DNA of 38,004 nt from contig JADZBP010000276.1 in the NCBI GenBank assembly GCA_020852055.1, positions 1-38,004 on the forward strand, given 5' to 3'. This document shows, piece after piece, positions 7,639 to 15,298 of this stretch. Both the position numbers and the translations under genes were made by a program. Each line of letters opens with the position of its first letter. Within the stretch, counting starts at the first letter, position 1. Below the pieces are notes generated by a model. The model did no database searches, was not told the DNA's origin, and worked only from the letters and a program-made list of their open reading frames with translations. The DNA comes from Candidatus Latescibacterota bacterium (GTDB taxonomy: Bacteria; Latescibacterota; UBA2968; UBA8231).

Positions 7639-9313
7639 GGTGCTCCTCCTGCTTCTTGGTGTAAGCGTGTTGCTGGTCAGCCGGGGCCTCGTCCGGTTGC
7701 TCGTACGGGTAGGCTTCCCAGGTCACCACCGGCGTGGTTTCGAAGTTGGACAGCACGGGCGGGGAGGGGATCATCCACTCCAGACCTTTGGCGGTCCAGG
7801 GGTTGCTCGGGGCCTTCGGTCCGCGGAAGAGGGACCAGATGAAGTAGGTGATGAGCAAGCCATACCCCAGACCCAGGACCGTGGCCCCCGCGGTCGACAG
7901 AACGTGGTAGATCTGGAACTCGGGCGGATAGGTGTAGTAGCGCCGGGGCATGCCCAGGTACCCCATCAGGAACTGCGGGAAGAAGGTCAGATTGAAGCCG
8001 ACGAAGACCAAGATCGCCGCCACCTTGGCCGGACCCTCGGGGTACATGCGCCCGGTCATCTTGGGCCACCAGAAATGCACCCCGCCGAGGAAGGCCATCA
8101 CCATGCCGCCGACCATCACGTAATGGAAGTGGGCGACGACGAAGTAGGTGTCGTGCAGGTGGATGTCCGTGCCCAGGGTCGAGAGGAAGAGCCCGGTCAG
8201 GCCGCCGATGAGGAAGAGCCCGATGAAACCCAGCGCAAAGAGCATGGGGGACTCGAGCGATATCGAACCCTTGTAAAGGGTGGCGGTCCAGTTGAAGATC
8301 TTCACCGCGGTCGGCACGGCGATGAAGAAGGTGATGAATGAGAAGACCATACTGGCGTACATCGACTGGCCGGTGGTGAACATGTGGTGCCCCCAGACCA
8401 GGAACCCGAGCACGGCGATGGCGAGACTCGAGAAGGCGACAAAAGAATAGCCGAAGATCGCTTTGCGCGAGAAACAGGCGATGATCTCGCTGACCACCCC
8501 GAAGCCGGGCAGGATCATGATATACACCGCCGGATGCGAGTAGAACCAGAACATGTGCTGGAAGAGGATCGGGTCGCCGCCGTACCGCGGGTCGAAGATG
8601 CCGATGTGCAGCACGCGCTCCAGGCCGACCAGCAACAAGGTGATGGCGACTACTGGCGTGCCCAGCAGCATGATCATGCTGGTGGCGTACTGGGCCCAGA
8701 TGAAGAGCGGCAGACGGAACCAGGTCATGCCCGGGGCCCGCATCTTGTGCACCGTGACCATAAAATTCAGGCCGGTGAGGATGGAGGAAAAGCCGTTGAG
8801 AAACACCCCCACCACCACAAAGGCCACGTAACCATTGGCATAGGTGCTGCTGTAGGGGGTGTAAAAGGTCCAACCGGTATCCACCCCGCCCAGAATCATC
8901 GCCAGCAAGGCCAGCAGGGCGCCGCTCGCGTACATGTACCAGCTGAGCAGGTTCAGCCTGGGGAAGGCCACATCCTTGGCGCCGATCATGATCGGCAGCA
9001 CAAAATTGCCCAAAACCGCCGGCACCGAGGGGATGAGGAAGAAGAAGATCATCAACACCCCGTGCAGCGTGAACATCTTGTTGTAGGTCTCGGCCTGCAC
9101 CAGGTCGCCTTCGGGCGTCATCAGCTCGGCGCGGATCATGCCGGCGAAGAACCCGCCCATCAGGAATACCGCGGTGATACATACCAGGTACATGATGCCG
9201 ATGCGTTTGTGGTCCAGGGTCAGGAACCACGACTTGAAACCGTACCCGTTGTTCAGGTAGTTCTCGGGTTCGCCTTGCCCGTTGGTAGCGGGCTGGGCTG
9301 TGGTAGTGCTCAT
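7631..9313 (-). CDS. ctaD: caa3-type cytochrome c oxidase subunit I (A2 type)
   Basis: The 560-aa catalytic subunit with about twelve helices. Ligands seen: H84 (heme a), H260 with Y264 (CuB and the cross-linked tyrosine), H309 and H310 (CuB), H395 (heme a3) and H397 (heme a). The CuB motif is YSHPAVY at 258-264, not the HPEVY form with the proton-pumping Glu; the Tyr-Ser replacement marks the A2 subfamily known from Rhodothermus and Thermus caa3 oxidases. The K-channel lysine is present (K338). It reduces O2 to water and pumps protons. It lies 15 bases after ctaC. Confidence 0.97.
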   Translation of the reverse strand: MSTTTAQPATNGQGEPENYLNNGYGFKSWFLTLDHKRIGIMYLVCITAVFLMGGFFAGMIRAELMTPEGDLVQAETYNKMFTLHGVLMIFFFLIPSVPAVLGNFVLPIMIGAKDVAFPRLNLLSWYMYASGALLALLAMILGGVDTGWTFYTPYSSTYANGYVAFVVVGVFLNGFSSILTGLNFMVTVHKMRAPGMTWFRLPLFIWAQYATSMIMLLGTPVVAITLLLVGLERVLHIGIFDPRYGGDPILFQHMFWFYSHPAVYIMILPGFGVVSEIIACFSRKAIFGYSFVAFSSLAIAVLGFLVWGHHMFTTGQSMYASMVFSFITFFIAVPTAVKIFNWTATLYKGSISLESPMLFALGFIGLFLIGGLTGLFLSTLGTDIHLHDTYFVVAHFHYVMVGGMVMAFLGGVHFWWPKMTGRMYPEGPAKVAAILVFVGFNLTFFPQFLMGYLGMPRRYYTYPPEFQIYHVLSTAGATVLGLGYGLLITYFIWSLFRGPKAPSNPWTAKGLEWMIPSPPVLSNFETTPVVTWEAYPYEQPDEAPADQQHAYTKKQEEHLV

Positions 9314-9328
9314 TTTTCTTTCCTCGCC

Positions 9329-10285
9329 TTATTTTTTGGCTGCACCAAGCGACTTCACGTATTCGGCCAGCTGCGTCAAGGTCTCCTCGCTCACCTGGCC
9401 CTGGAAGGCCGGCATGATCGGCTGGAAACCCTTGACCACCTTCGCTGAGGGAGTCAGGATGGATTCGCGCACGTAGTTCTCATCTACGGTCACCGTTTCC
9501 CCCGACGCCAGTTCCACGGGTTTGCCGAAGACCCCGGTCAGGTCGGGGCCGCGTCCGCCTGGTTCGGTCTTGTGACAGGTGATACAGCCCAGTTGCTGGA
9601 ACTGCTGCTCGCCCAACTGGGCCATGCTCTGGCCGGTGGCCTCGCCGCCCGCCGAGGTGCGGGTGAGCCAGCGCTGGTATTCCTCCACCTCCATCACGTA
9701 CACAGTGCCGATCATGCCGGCGTGCTGGGTGCCGCAGTACTCGGCGCAGAAGAGGTGATACTCGCCCACCTTGGTAGCCTCGAACCACATGGTGTTGTAC
9801 CGGCCCGGCACGGCGTCCTTCTTGGTGCGGAAAGCCGGAATGTAGAAGCTGTGGATCACATCCTCGGAGGTCAGTGTCAAGCGGATGGTCTGGTTCACCG
9901 GCACGTGCAGGGTATTGATCTCCCGCTTGCCTTCCGGGTGCTGCACCTTCCACATCCACTGCTTGCCCACGACGTAGATGTCGATGCCGTCCTTGGGGGT
10001 GCGGTACATATTGAAGAAGAGATCAGCCCCAAGCGCGAAGACCCCGATACACATAAACATCGGGATGATCGACCAGGCCAGTTCCAGGGTGATATTGCCG
10101 TGGATGGGCGCCGGGCGCTCGGACGGCGATCGCCGCCGGTATTTGACAGAAAAATAGATGATGACGGCGATGATCGCGACCGTGAAGAACACGGAAAGCC
10201 CCGCCAGCAGCAGGTACAGGGCATCCACCTGCCAGGCGAAGGTGGATGCTTGTTCGGGGAGCAGGGAAAACCACTCTTTGGACAT
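9329..10285 (-). CDS. ctaC: Cytochrome c oxidase subunit II with fused cytochrome c
   Basis: A 318-aa protein: two membrane helices (about residues 21-47 and 68-90), a CuA domain and a C-terminal cytochrome c domain. CuA ligands are H145, C180, E182, C184, H188 and M191. The heme site is CITCH at 234-238 with likely axial M291. The fusion defines a caa3 oxidase, which takes electrons from ACIII directly or through a small cytochrome. No clear signal peptide or lipobox cysteine is seen near the start. It lies 22 bases after the SCO gene. Confidence 0.96.
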   Translation of the reverse strand: MSKEWFSLLPEQASTFAWQVDALYLLLAGLSVFFTVAIIAVIIYFSVKYRRRSPSERPAPIHGNITLELAWSIIPMFMCIGVFALGADLFFNMYRTPKDGIDIYVVGKQWMWKVQHPEGKREINTLHVPVNQTIRLTLTSEDVIHSFYIPAFRTKKDAVPGRYNTMWFEATKVGEYHLFCAEYCGTQHAGMIGTVYVMEVEEYQRWLTRTSAGGEATGQSMAQLGEQQFQQLGCITCHKTEPGGRGPDLTGVFGKPVELASGETVTVDENYVRESILTPSAKVVKGFQPIMPAFQGQVSEETLTQLAEYVKSLGAAKK

Positions 10286-10307
10286 CGATAGTCGTCCTCG
10301 TGAACCG

Positions 10308-11159
10308 CTAGTGATGGTTTACGGTCAATTCCCGCCGCCGCTTCCGCCGTTCCCGTCTCAGGGCCACCACGACATACAGACCGATGACAAGAACCGTGAG
10401 GCCGCCGGCAAGTCGCAGGGTTTTGAGCACGGCCAGGGTATATTTGCCACTGGCCGGGTCGTAGTGGAAACACAACAGCAGGAACTGGTCAACCGGGCTG
10501 CCGATCTGTTCGTTTGAGGCTTCGATCAGGCCAAGGCGCAGGTCCTTGGAGGAGAATTCGACCCCGTAGAAATAACGGGCCAGCCGCCCCGTGGGGGTCA
10601 ACACCACGATACCCGCAGCATGGATGTACTGGCCGGTGCGTTCGTCCAACTCGTAGCGGAAACCCACCGCCTTGGTCAGTTGATCGATCTGGTCCTGCGA
10701 TCCGGTGAGAAAGTGCCACCCCGTATCGGCGCCCGGTTTACCGAGGGATTTGCCGTATTCCGCCTTCTTGGCGGCAGCCAAAGCCGAGGTCTCCCGCGGA
10801 TCGAAACTGACGGTGACCACCTCGTAGTCCCTGGCCATCTCGAAGGAGAGCATACGCAGGGAACGCACCAGGCCGTTGAGCACCTGGGTGCACAACATCG
10901 GGCACTCGTAATACACAAGGGTGAGGATCACCGGCTTGCTGCCAAAGTACTGTTCCAGCTTCACCTGCTGTCCCTGCTCATCGGTAAAGACCAAATCGAG
11001 AGGCAACTGCTCGTCGAGATGTTGGTCAATGCCGATGCGTTCGACCTGTTCCTTGCTCAGCGGTTGGGCATCGAGCTGGGCATAACCGAACAGACAGAGG
11101 GCGAGTGCCGCCAGTAGGGCGGGCCCTTGCAGGGGGTGGGTGTGGCCGGAGCCGTTCAT
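10308..11159 (-). CDS. SCO1/SenC copper chaperone for the CuA site
   Basis: A 283-aa protein of the SCO family, thioredoxin-fold chaperones that deliver copper to subunit II. An N-terminal hydrophobic segment (about 12-29) looks like a signal peptide or anchor. Copper-binding residues are C86 and C90 in ECPMLC and H180 in YIHAAG. A second helix at the C-terminus (about 251-270) followed by a run of Arg suggests anchoring in the membrane with the domain outside; this C-terminal helix recurs in SCO proteins next to ACIII genes. The same frame is open much further upstream across other genes; the ATG at 11159 was chosen because it fits signal peptide and operon spacing (4 bases after the previous gene). 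Confidence 0.92.
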   Translation of the reverse strand: MNGSGHTHPLQGPALLAALALCLFGYAQLDAQPLSKEQVERIGIDQHLDEQLPLDLVFTDEQGQQVKLEQYFGSKPVILTLVYYECPMLCTQVLNGLVRSLRMLSFEMARDYEVVTVSFDPRETSALAAAKKAEYGKSLGKPGADTGWHFLTGSQDQIDQLTKAVGFRYELDERTGQYIHAAGIVVLTPTGRLARYFYGVEFSSKDLRLGLIEASNEQIGSPVDQFLLLCFHYDPASGKYTLAVLKTLRLAGGLTVLVIGLYVVVALRRERRKRRRELTVNHH

Positions 11160-11163
11160 CTGC

Positions 11164-11589
11164 TTATTGGGCCGGGGTGTCGCTTGCCTTGAACACCGGG
11201 AGTTTCTGCTGCAGCGCCACCAGTTCGATGGCGCGGTCGATGGGGATACGGACCAATCGCTTTTCCTTATCCGTCCAGTCGTAGCTGCCCAGCACCTGGT
11301 TCTCCACCTGCCGCAGTTCCTCCTTGAGCGCCGGCGGATCTGGCTGCAGGCGGGGAGCAGTGGAAACGAAGCGGCTGTCGGCCATCGGGTGCCTGGGTTT
11401 GTCGTCTTTGGGCAGATAGTGGTCGAAAACCTTGTAGAGCGCCACCATGCCGAGGATGGAGAACAACACCAGCCCGGCCATGACCCCGGCCGTTTTGACG
11501 AGGGGCCGGGGATAGACGTCGCTGGTTTCGTGGCCCGGGTTGGGGCCAGGGAGGTGGTGTTCTGGGGTGGTGTGCGCGTGTTTATCCAT
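11164..11589 (-). CDS. 141-aa single-helix protein of unknown function between actF and SCO
   Basis: A His/Pro-rich N-terminus (residues 1-30), one hydrophobic helix (about 35-53), then a polar domain containing WTDKEKRLVRIPIDRAIELV. No cysteines or heme motif. The segment where a DKEK turn leads to RIPIDRAM-type helices is familiar from small proteins near ACIII and SCO genes, but I cannot name the family. Its start overlaps actF by eight bases and its stop lies four bases from the SCO start, so it belongs to the operon. A structural or assembly role at the ACIII-oxidase junction is inference. Confidence 0.85.
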   Translation of the reverse strand: MDKHAHTTPEHHLPGPNPGHETSDVYPRPLVKTAGVMAGLVLFSILGMVALYKVFDHYLPKDDKPRHPMADSRFVSTAPRLQPDPPALKEELRQVENQVLGSYDWTDKEKRLVRIPIDRAIELVALQQKLPVFKASDTPAQ

Positions 11590-12787
11590 GGTGATGTCCG
11601 TGGTCCTTGCCGATCAGGTCGGGGAAACGCGGGTCGTTGAGGGCAATCAGGCTGCGGTTCTTGAGCTGCCAGAAGAAGGCCCCGACGAAGATGCCACCCA
11701 GTGCCACCGGGGCGACCAGATCGAGGATATGGGGCTCGAGACCGGAATGGTGCATGGCCGGAGCAGTAATCCAGTAGAGGTCCACTAGGCGCATGACAAT
11801 CAGGCCCGAAGCGATGGCCGTGAGGGCCTTCACCTTGGATTTGATCTGGCTGGAGATGAGCAGCAGGAAGGGCACGCCGAAATGGAAAACCATCAAGAGC
11901 ACACCGAGGATGCGCCAACCGCCGTGCAGGCGGGTCATGTACCAGGTGATCTCCTCGGGCAGGTTGGCCGACCAGATGATCAGCAGCTGCGAAAACGAGG
12001 TATAGGTCCACAGCAGCACAAAGGCCAGGGTCAGGGTGCCCAGGTCGCGCAGGCGCTGATTGGTGATCACCGCCGACAGGGGCTTGCGCTCGTGGAGCCG
12101 CACGGCGACGATGGTCATGAAGGTCCAGGTCAGCAAGCCCTGTCCGACGATGAAGATCACCCCGAAGATGGTGGAGAACCAGTGTGGCTCAAGGGACATC
12201 ACCCAGTCGACAGAAGCTAGGGTCATGGTGAGGAAAAAGAGGATGATGCCCGGACCGCTGAGCACCTGCATCCGGCGGGTCGGTTTGGAGTCGGTGGTGC
12301 CGTCCTGCTGGAGCGACCATTTGTTGAGCAGATAGGACAGGGTGATCCAGATGGCGAAGTAGATGGCGGCGCGCACCAGGAAGAAGGGCATGTTCAGGTA
12401 GGGGCTCTTCTGCAATAGCACCGGGTCCTTGGCCACCACCTCGGCGTGGGTCCATTCGTACAGCTCATGGCTGCCCAGCAGGACCGGGATGAAGAATACC
12501 AGGACCAGTGGCACCGTGCGGGAGGCGGCCTCCAGCAACCGACGGATCGCGTACCCCCAGGTGCCTCCGGCGAGGTGGTGTAACATCAGGATGGCCAAAC
12601 TGCCCATCGGCAGGCCCATACAGAAGATGAACCCCAGCAGGTAGGAGCGGAAGAACTGGTGCGGGTCCACGAAGGCGCCGATGGCCAGGATGACCAGCCC
12701 GATTCCGCCAACGGCAAAGGCGCGCTGTTGGATGCGGTCGAAGTAGGGGCGGAGTTCGGCAGTCTGCTGTGCGATTTCCTGGTTCAT
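11582..12787 (-). CDS. actF: Alternative complex III subunit F
   Basis: A 401-aa integral membrane protein with about ten helices and no heme motif. Segments such as LMLHHLAGGTWGYAIRR near residue 70, SLEPHWFSTIFG in the middle and the final His-rich tail (HGHHHG) are typical of ActF. In the family ActF is paired with ActC as a quinol-associated NrfD-like subunit. The ATG at 12787 overlaps the actE stop (ATGA). A longer open frame upstream was rejected because it runs over actE. Confidence 0.93.
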   Translation of the reverse strand: MNQEIAQQTAELRPYFDRIQQRAFAVGGIGLVILAIGAFVDPHQFFRSYLLGFIFCMGLPMGSLAILMLHHLAGGTWGYAIRRLLEAASRTVPLVLVFFIPVLLGSHELYEWTHAEVVAKDPVLLQKSPYLNMPFFLVRAAIYFAIWITLSYLLNKWSLQQDGTTDSKPTRRMQVLSGPGIILFFLTMTLASVDWVMSLEPHWFSTIFGVIFIVGQGLLTWTFMTIVAVRLHERKPLSAVITNQRLRDLGTLTLAFVLLWTYTSFSQLLIIWSANLPEEITWYMTRLHGGWRILGVLLMVFHFGVPFLLLISSQIKSKVKALTAIASGLIVMRLVDLYWITAPAMHHSGLEPHILDLVAPVALGGIFVGAFFWQLKNRSLIALNDPRFPDLIGKDHGHHHG

Positions 12788-13377
12788 TGAAGTTGCCTTT
12801 GATCCTCTGTCGGCAGTTGGTCGAAGGGAACCTGCTGGCTGTACTGTAAGGTCTTCACGTAGGCGGCGATGGCCCAGCGGTCCTGGGGGGTGATCCGCGA
12901 AGCGTAGCTGTACATCACCCCGAAGCCATTGGTCATCACATCGTAGAAATACCCCACCGGCGCGGTGCGCAGGCGATCGATGTGGTACGAAGGCGGCCGT
13001 TTCATGCCGCGCTGCACGACCATACCGTTGCCCCGGCCGGTGCGGTCGTGGCATGGCGAGCAGTAGATATCAAAACGCTGGTGGCCCCGTTCGAGCAATT
13101 CCTTGGTGAGCGGCATCGGCAGGGTGGTGGCCAACCCAGTATCGGCCTTGCCTTCGAAGAAATGGCGGTCGAGCCGCAACTGGCCCTGGGCGATGGTGCC
13201 GGCCACCGGCATGCGGGCGGAACGGCCGTCGGCAAAGAAGGTGCTGGCCTCCAGGGGTTTGTACTTGGGCTGGTTGTACATGGCCTGGCGAAGCTCGCAG
13301 CCAGGAAGCAGCAGCAGGGCGGCGAGCGCGCCCCACCTCAACCGGCGGAGGGTGCGGGTGCTGGTCTCAGGGGTCAA
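12784..13377 (-). CDS. actE: Alternative complex III subunit E, lipoprotein cytochrome c
   Basis: A 197-aa monoheme cytochrome c. The signal peptide ends in LLPGC with lipidation expected at C27. The segment RQAMYNQPKYKPLE just after it is characteristic of ActE. The heme site is CSPCH at 106-110 and the likely axial Met is M155 in GFGVMYSY. The protein is expected outside the membrane, passing electrons from the ActA/ActB side to the oxidase. It overlaps actD by eleven bases and actF by four. Confidence 0.94.
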   Translation of the reverse strand: MTPETSTRTLRRLRWGALAALLLLPGCELRQAMYNQPKYKPLEASTFFADGRSARMPVAGTIAQGQLRLDRHFFEGKADTGLATTLPMPLTKELLERGHQRFDIYCSPCHDRTGRGNGMVVQRGMKRPPSYHIDRLRTAPVGYFYDVMTNGFGVMYSYASRITPQDRWAIAAYVKTLQYSQQVPFDQLPTEDQRQLQ

Positions 13378-13915
13378 CGCGAAACACCTCGTGTGGATTC
13401 AGGCTCTGGAGGAAGGCGCGGGTTTTTTCGGCGTCGAAATGAGGGTCGGTGGACTCGACACACAGGAAAAACCGATCCTGGCTGGCGCGCTCGAAGGACT
13501 CCACGTTGAAGAGCGGGTGGTAGGGCATGGGTAATTTGTTGGCCAGCAACATGCCGATGGCCGAGCTGAAGGCGGCGAAGAGGATGCCGCACTCGAAGGT
13601 GATGGGCACGAAGGAGGGCCAACTGAAGAAGGGGCGTCCGCCGATATTGAGGGGGTACTCGATCACCGAGACCCAGTATTGCATGGACATGCCCAGCGTC
13701 GCGCCTAGCAGCCCGCAACCCAGCACCAGGTACGGAAGGCGCGTCCGCTTCACCCCGATCGCCTCGTCCAACCCGTGCACCGGGAAGGGCGAAAAGGCGT
13801 CGATGTTGCGGTACCCGGCCTCGAAGGTGCGTCGGGAGGCGCTCAGCAGTTCCTCGTGGTCCGCGAATTCGGCCAGCAGGCCGTAGCTTTCCGGTGTCGG
13901 TTTCTTCTCTTGCAT
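13367..13915 (-). CDS. actD: Alternative complex III subunit D (DUF3341)
   Basis: A 182-aa protein with a soluble N-terminal part containing YGLLAEF and FSPFPVHGLDEAIG, two helices (about 63-80 and 106-126), and a C-terminal soluble segment ending in a DPHFDAEKTRAFL-type motif. This is the DUF3341 pattern of ActD. It carries no cofactor motif and acts as a structural subunit. The stop overlaps the actE start and the ATG lies eight bases after actC. Confidence 0.93.
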   Translation of the reverse strand: MQEKKPTPESYGLLAEFADHEELLSASRRTFEAGYRNIDAFSPFPVHGLDEAIGVKRTRLPYLVLGCGLLGATLGMSMQYWVSVIEYPLNIGGRPFFSWPSFVPITFECGILFAAFSSAIGMLLANKLPMPYHPLFNVESFERASQDRFFLCVESTDPHFDAEKTRAFLQSLNPHEVFRVDP

Positions 13916-13923
13916 AGCTCAGC

Positions 13924-15297
13924 TCATTTGCCCTTTTCGCTCTCGGGGACCAGGGCGCGGATCTCGGCGATGGCGATCATCGGCAGGACGCGGATGAAGA
14001 GGAAGAACAGGGTGAAGAAGATCCCGAAGGTCCCGATGTACAGACTCCAATCCCATTTGGTGGGGCTGTACATGGCCCACGAGGACGGCATGAAATCGCG
14101 GTGCAAGCTGGTGACAACAATAACGAAGCGTTCGAGCCACATGCCGACATTGATGAACATCGAGACGATCATCAGCCAGGTGGTGCTCAGCCGGCAGCGT
14201 TTGCTCCACAACAACTGGGGCACGATGCAGTTGCAGAGGATCAGCATCCAGTAGTAACCGCCGTAGGGACCGGATTGGCGGTTCTTCATCATGAACTGCT
14301 CCCACGAACTGGCGCTGTACCAGGCCATGAAGGCTTCCATGAAGTAGCCGTAGGCCACGATCAACCCGGTGGCCAACATCACCTTGGCCATGTTGTTCAG
14401 GTGGCGCTCGGTGATGATCTGCTCCAGGCCGTAGATCTTGCGGATGGGGATGCCGAGGGTGAGCACCATCGCAAAACCCGCAAACACGGCGCCGGCGACG
14501 CAGGAGGGCGGGAAGAGGGTGGTATGCCAGCCGGGAATCAGGCTGGTGGAGAAGTCGAAGCTGACGATGCGGTGCACCGAGAGGACCAGCGGGGTGGAAA
14601 GGCCGGCCAGCAGCAGCGAGGCCATTTCGTAGCGGTGCCAGTGGGCCGCCGAGTTGCGCCAGCCCAGCGCCAGCACGCCGTAGAAGGTCTTGACAACGCG
14701 GTTCTTGGCCCGGTCCCGGAAGGTCGCCAGGTCGGGGATCAAGCCCAGGTACCAGAACACCAGCGACACACTGAAGTAGGTCGATACCGCGAACACGTCC
14801 CACATCAGCGGACTGCGGAACTGGGGCCACACCCCCATGCTGTTGGGGTAGGGCAGCAGCCAATAGATCGCCAGCCAGGGACGGCCGGTATGGAACACCG
14901 GGAAGACCGCGGCGCAGATCACCGCAAAGATGGTCATCGCTTCGGCGAAGCGGTTGATGGCGTTGCGCCACTGTTGCCGCAGCAGCAGCAGAATGGCGGA
15001 GATCAGGGTGCCGGCGTGGCCGATACCGATCCACCAGACGAAGTGGACAATGGCAAACCCCCAGCTGACCGGGTTGTTGAGGCCCCAGACCCCCACGCCC
15101 TCATACAATAGGTAAGAAAGGGCAACGAGGAAGACCTGGAAGACCAGAAAAGAAATCAGGAAAGCCACCCCCCAGCCCACCGGTGTGCGCGAGGTCAGCA
15201 CGATATCGCTGATCTTGCCGGTGATCGAAGTGTGGGACTGCCCCGCCGCCAGTACCGGCGCCGGGGGTTGGTACATCTTGTCTGTTGCCTCGCTCAT
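13924..15297 (-). CDS. actC: Alternative complex III subunit C (NrfD-like)
   Basis: A 457-aa integral membrane protein with about ten helices, NrfD/PsrC family. In ACIII it forms the membrane quinol-oxidising partner of the iron-sulfur part of ActB. Family features include GHAGTLISAILLL in the N-terminal third and HTGRPWLAIYWL in the next helices. No heme-binding motif is present, as expected. The ATG at 15297 lies one base after the actB stop. Confidence 0.95.
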   Translation of the reverse strand: MSEATDKMYQPPAPVLAAGQSHTSITGKISDIVLTSRTPVGWGVAFLISFLVFQVFLVALSYLLYEGVGVWGLNNPVSWGFAIVHFVWWIGIGHAGTLISAILLLLRQQWRNAINRFAEAMTIFAVICAAVFPVFHTGRPWLAIYWLLPYPNSMGVWPQFRSPLMWDVFAVSTYFSVSLVFWYLGLIPDLATFRDRAKNRVVKTFYGVLALGWRNSAAHWHRYEMASLLLAGLSTPLVLSVHRIVSFDFSTSLIPGWHTTLFPPSCVAGAVFAGFAMVLTLGIPIRKIYGLEQIITERHLNNMAKVMLATGLIVAYGYFMEAFMAWYSASSWEQFMMKNRQSGPYGGYYWMLILCNCIVPQLLWSKRCRLSTTWLMIVSMFINVGMWLERFVIVVTSLHRDFMPSSWAMYSPTKWDWSLYIGTFGIFFTLFFLFIRVLPMIAIAEIRALVPESEKGK

Positions 15298-15298
15298 A

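Noticed and set aside
10308..12011. A 567-aa frame ending in the SCO protein
   Set aside because: The first half runs antiregister through actF and the 141-aa gene. The SCO signal peptide begins at 11159, which was taken as the start.
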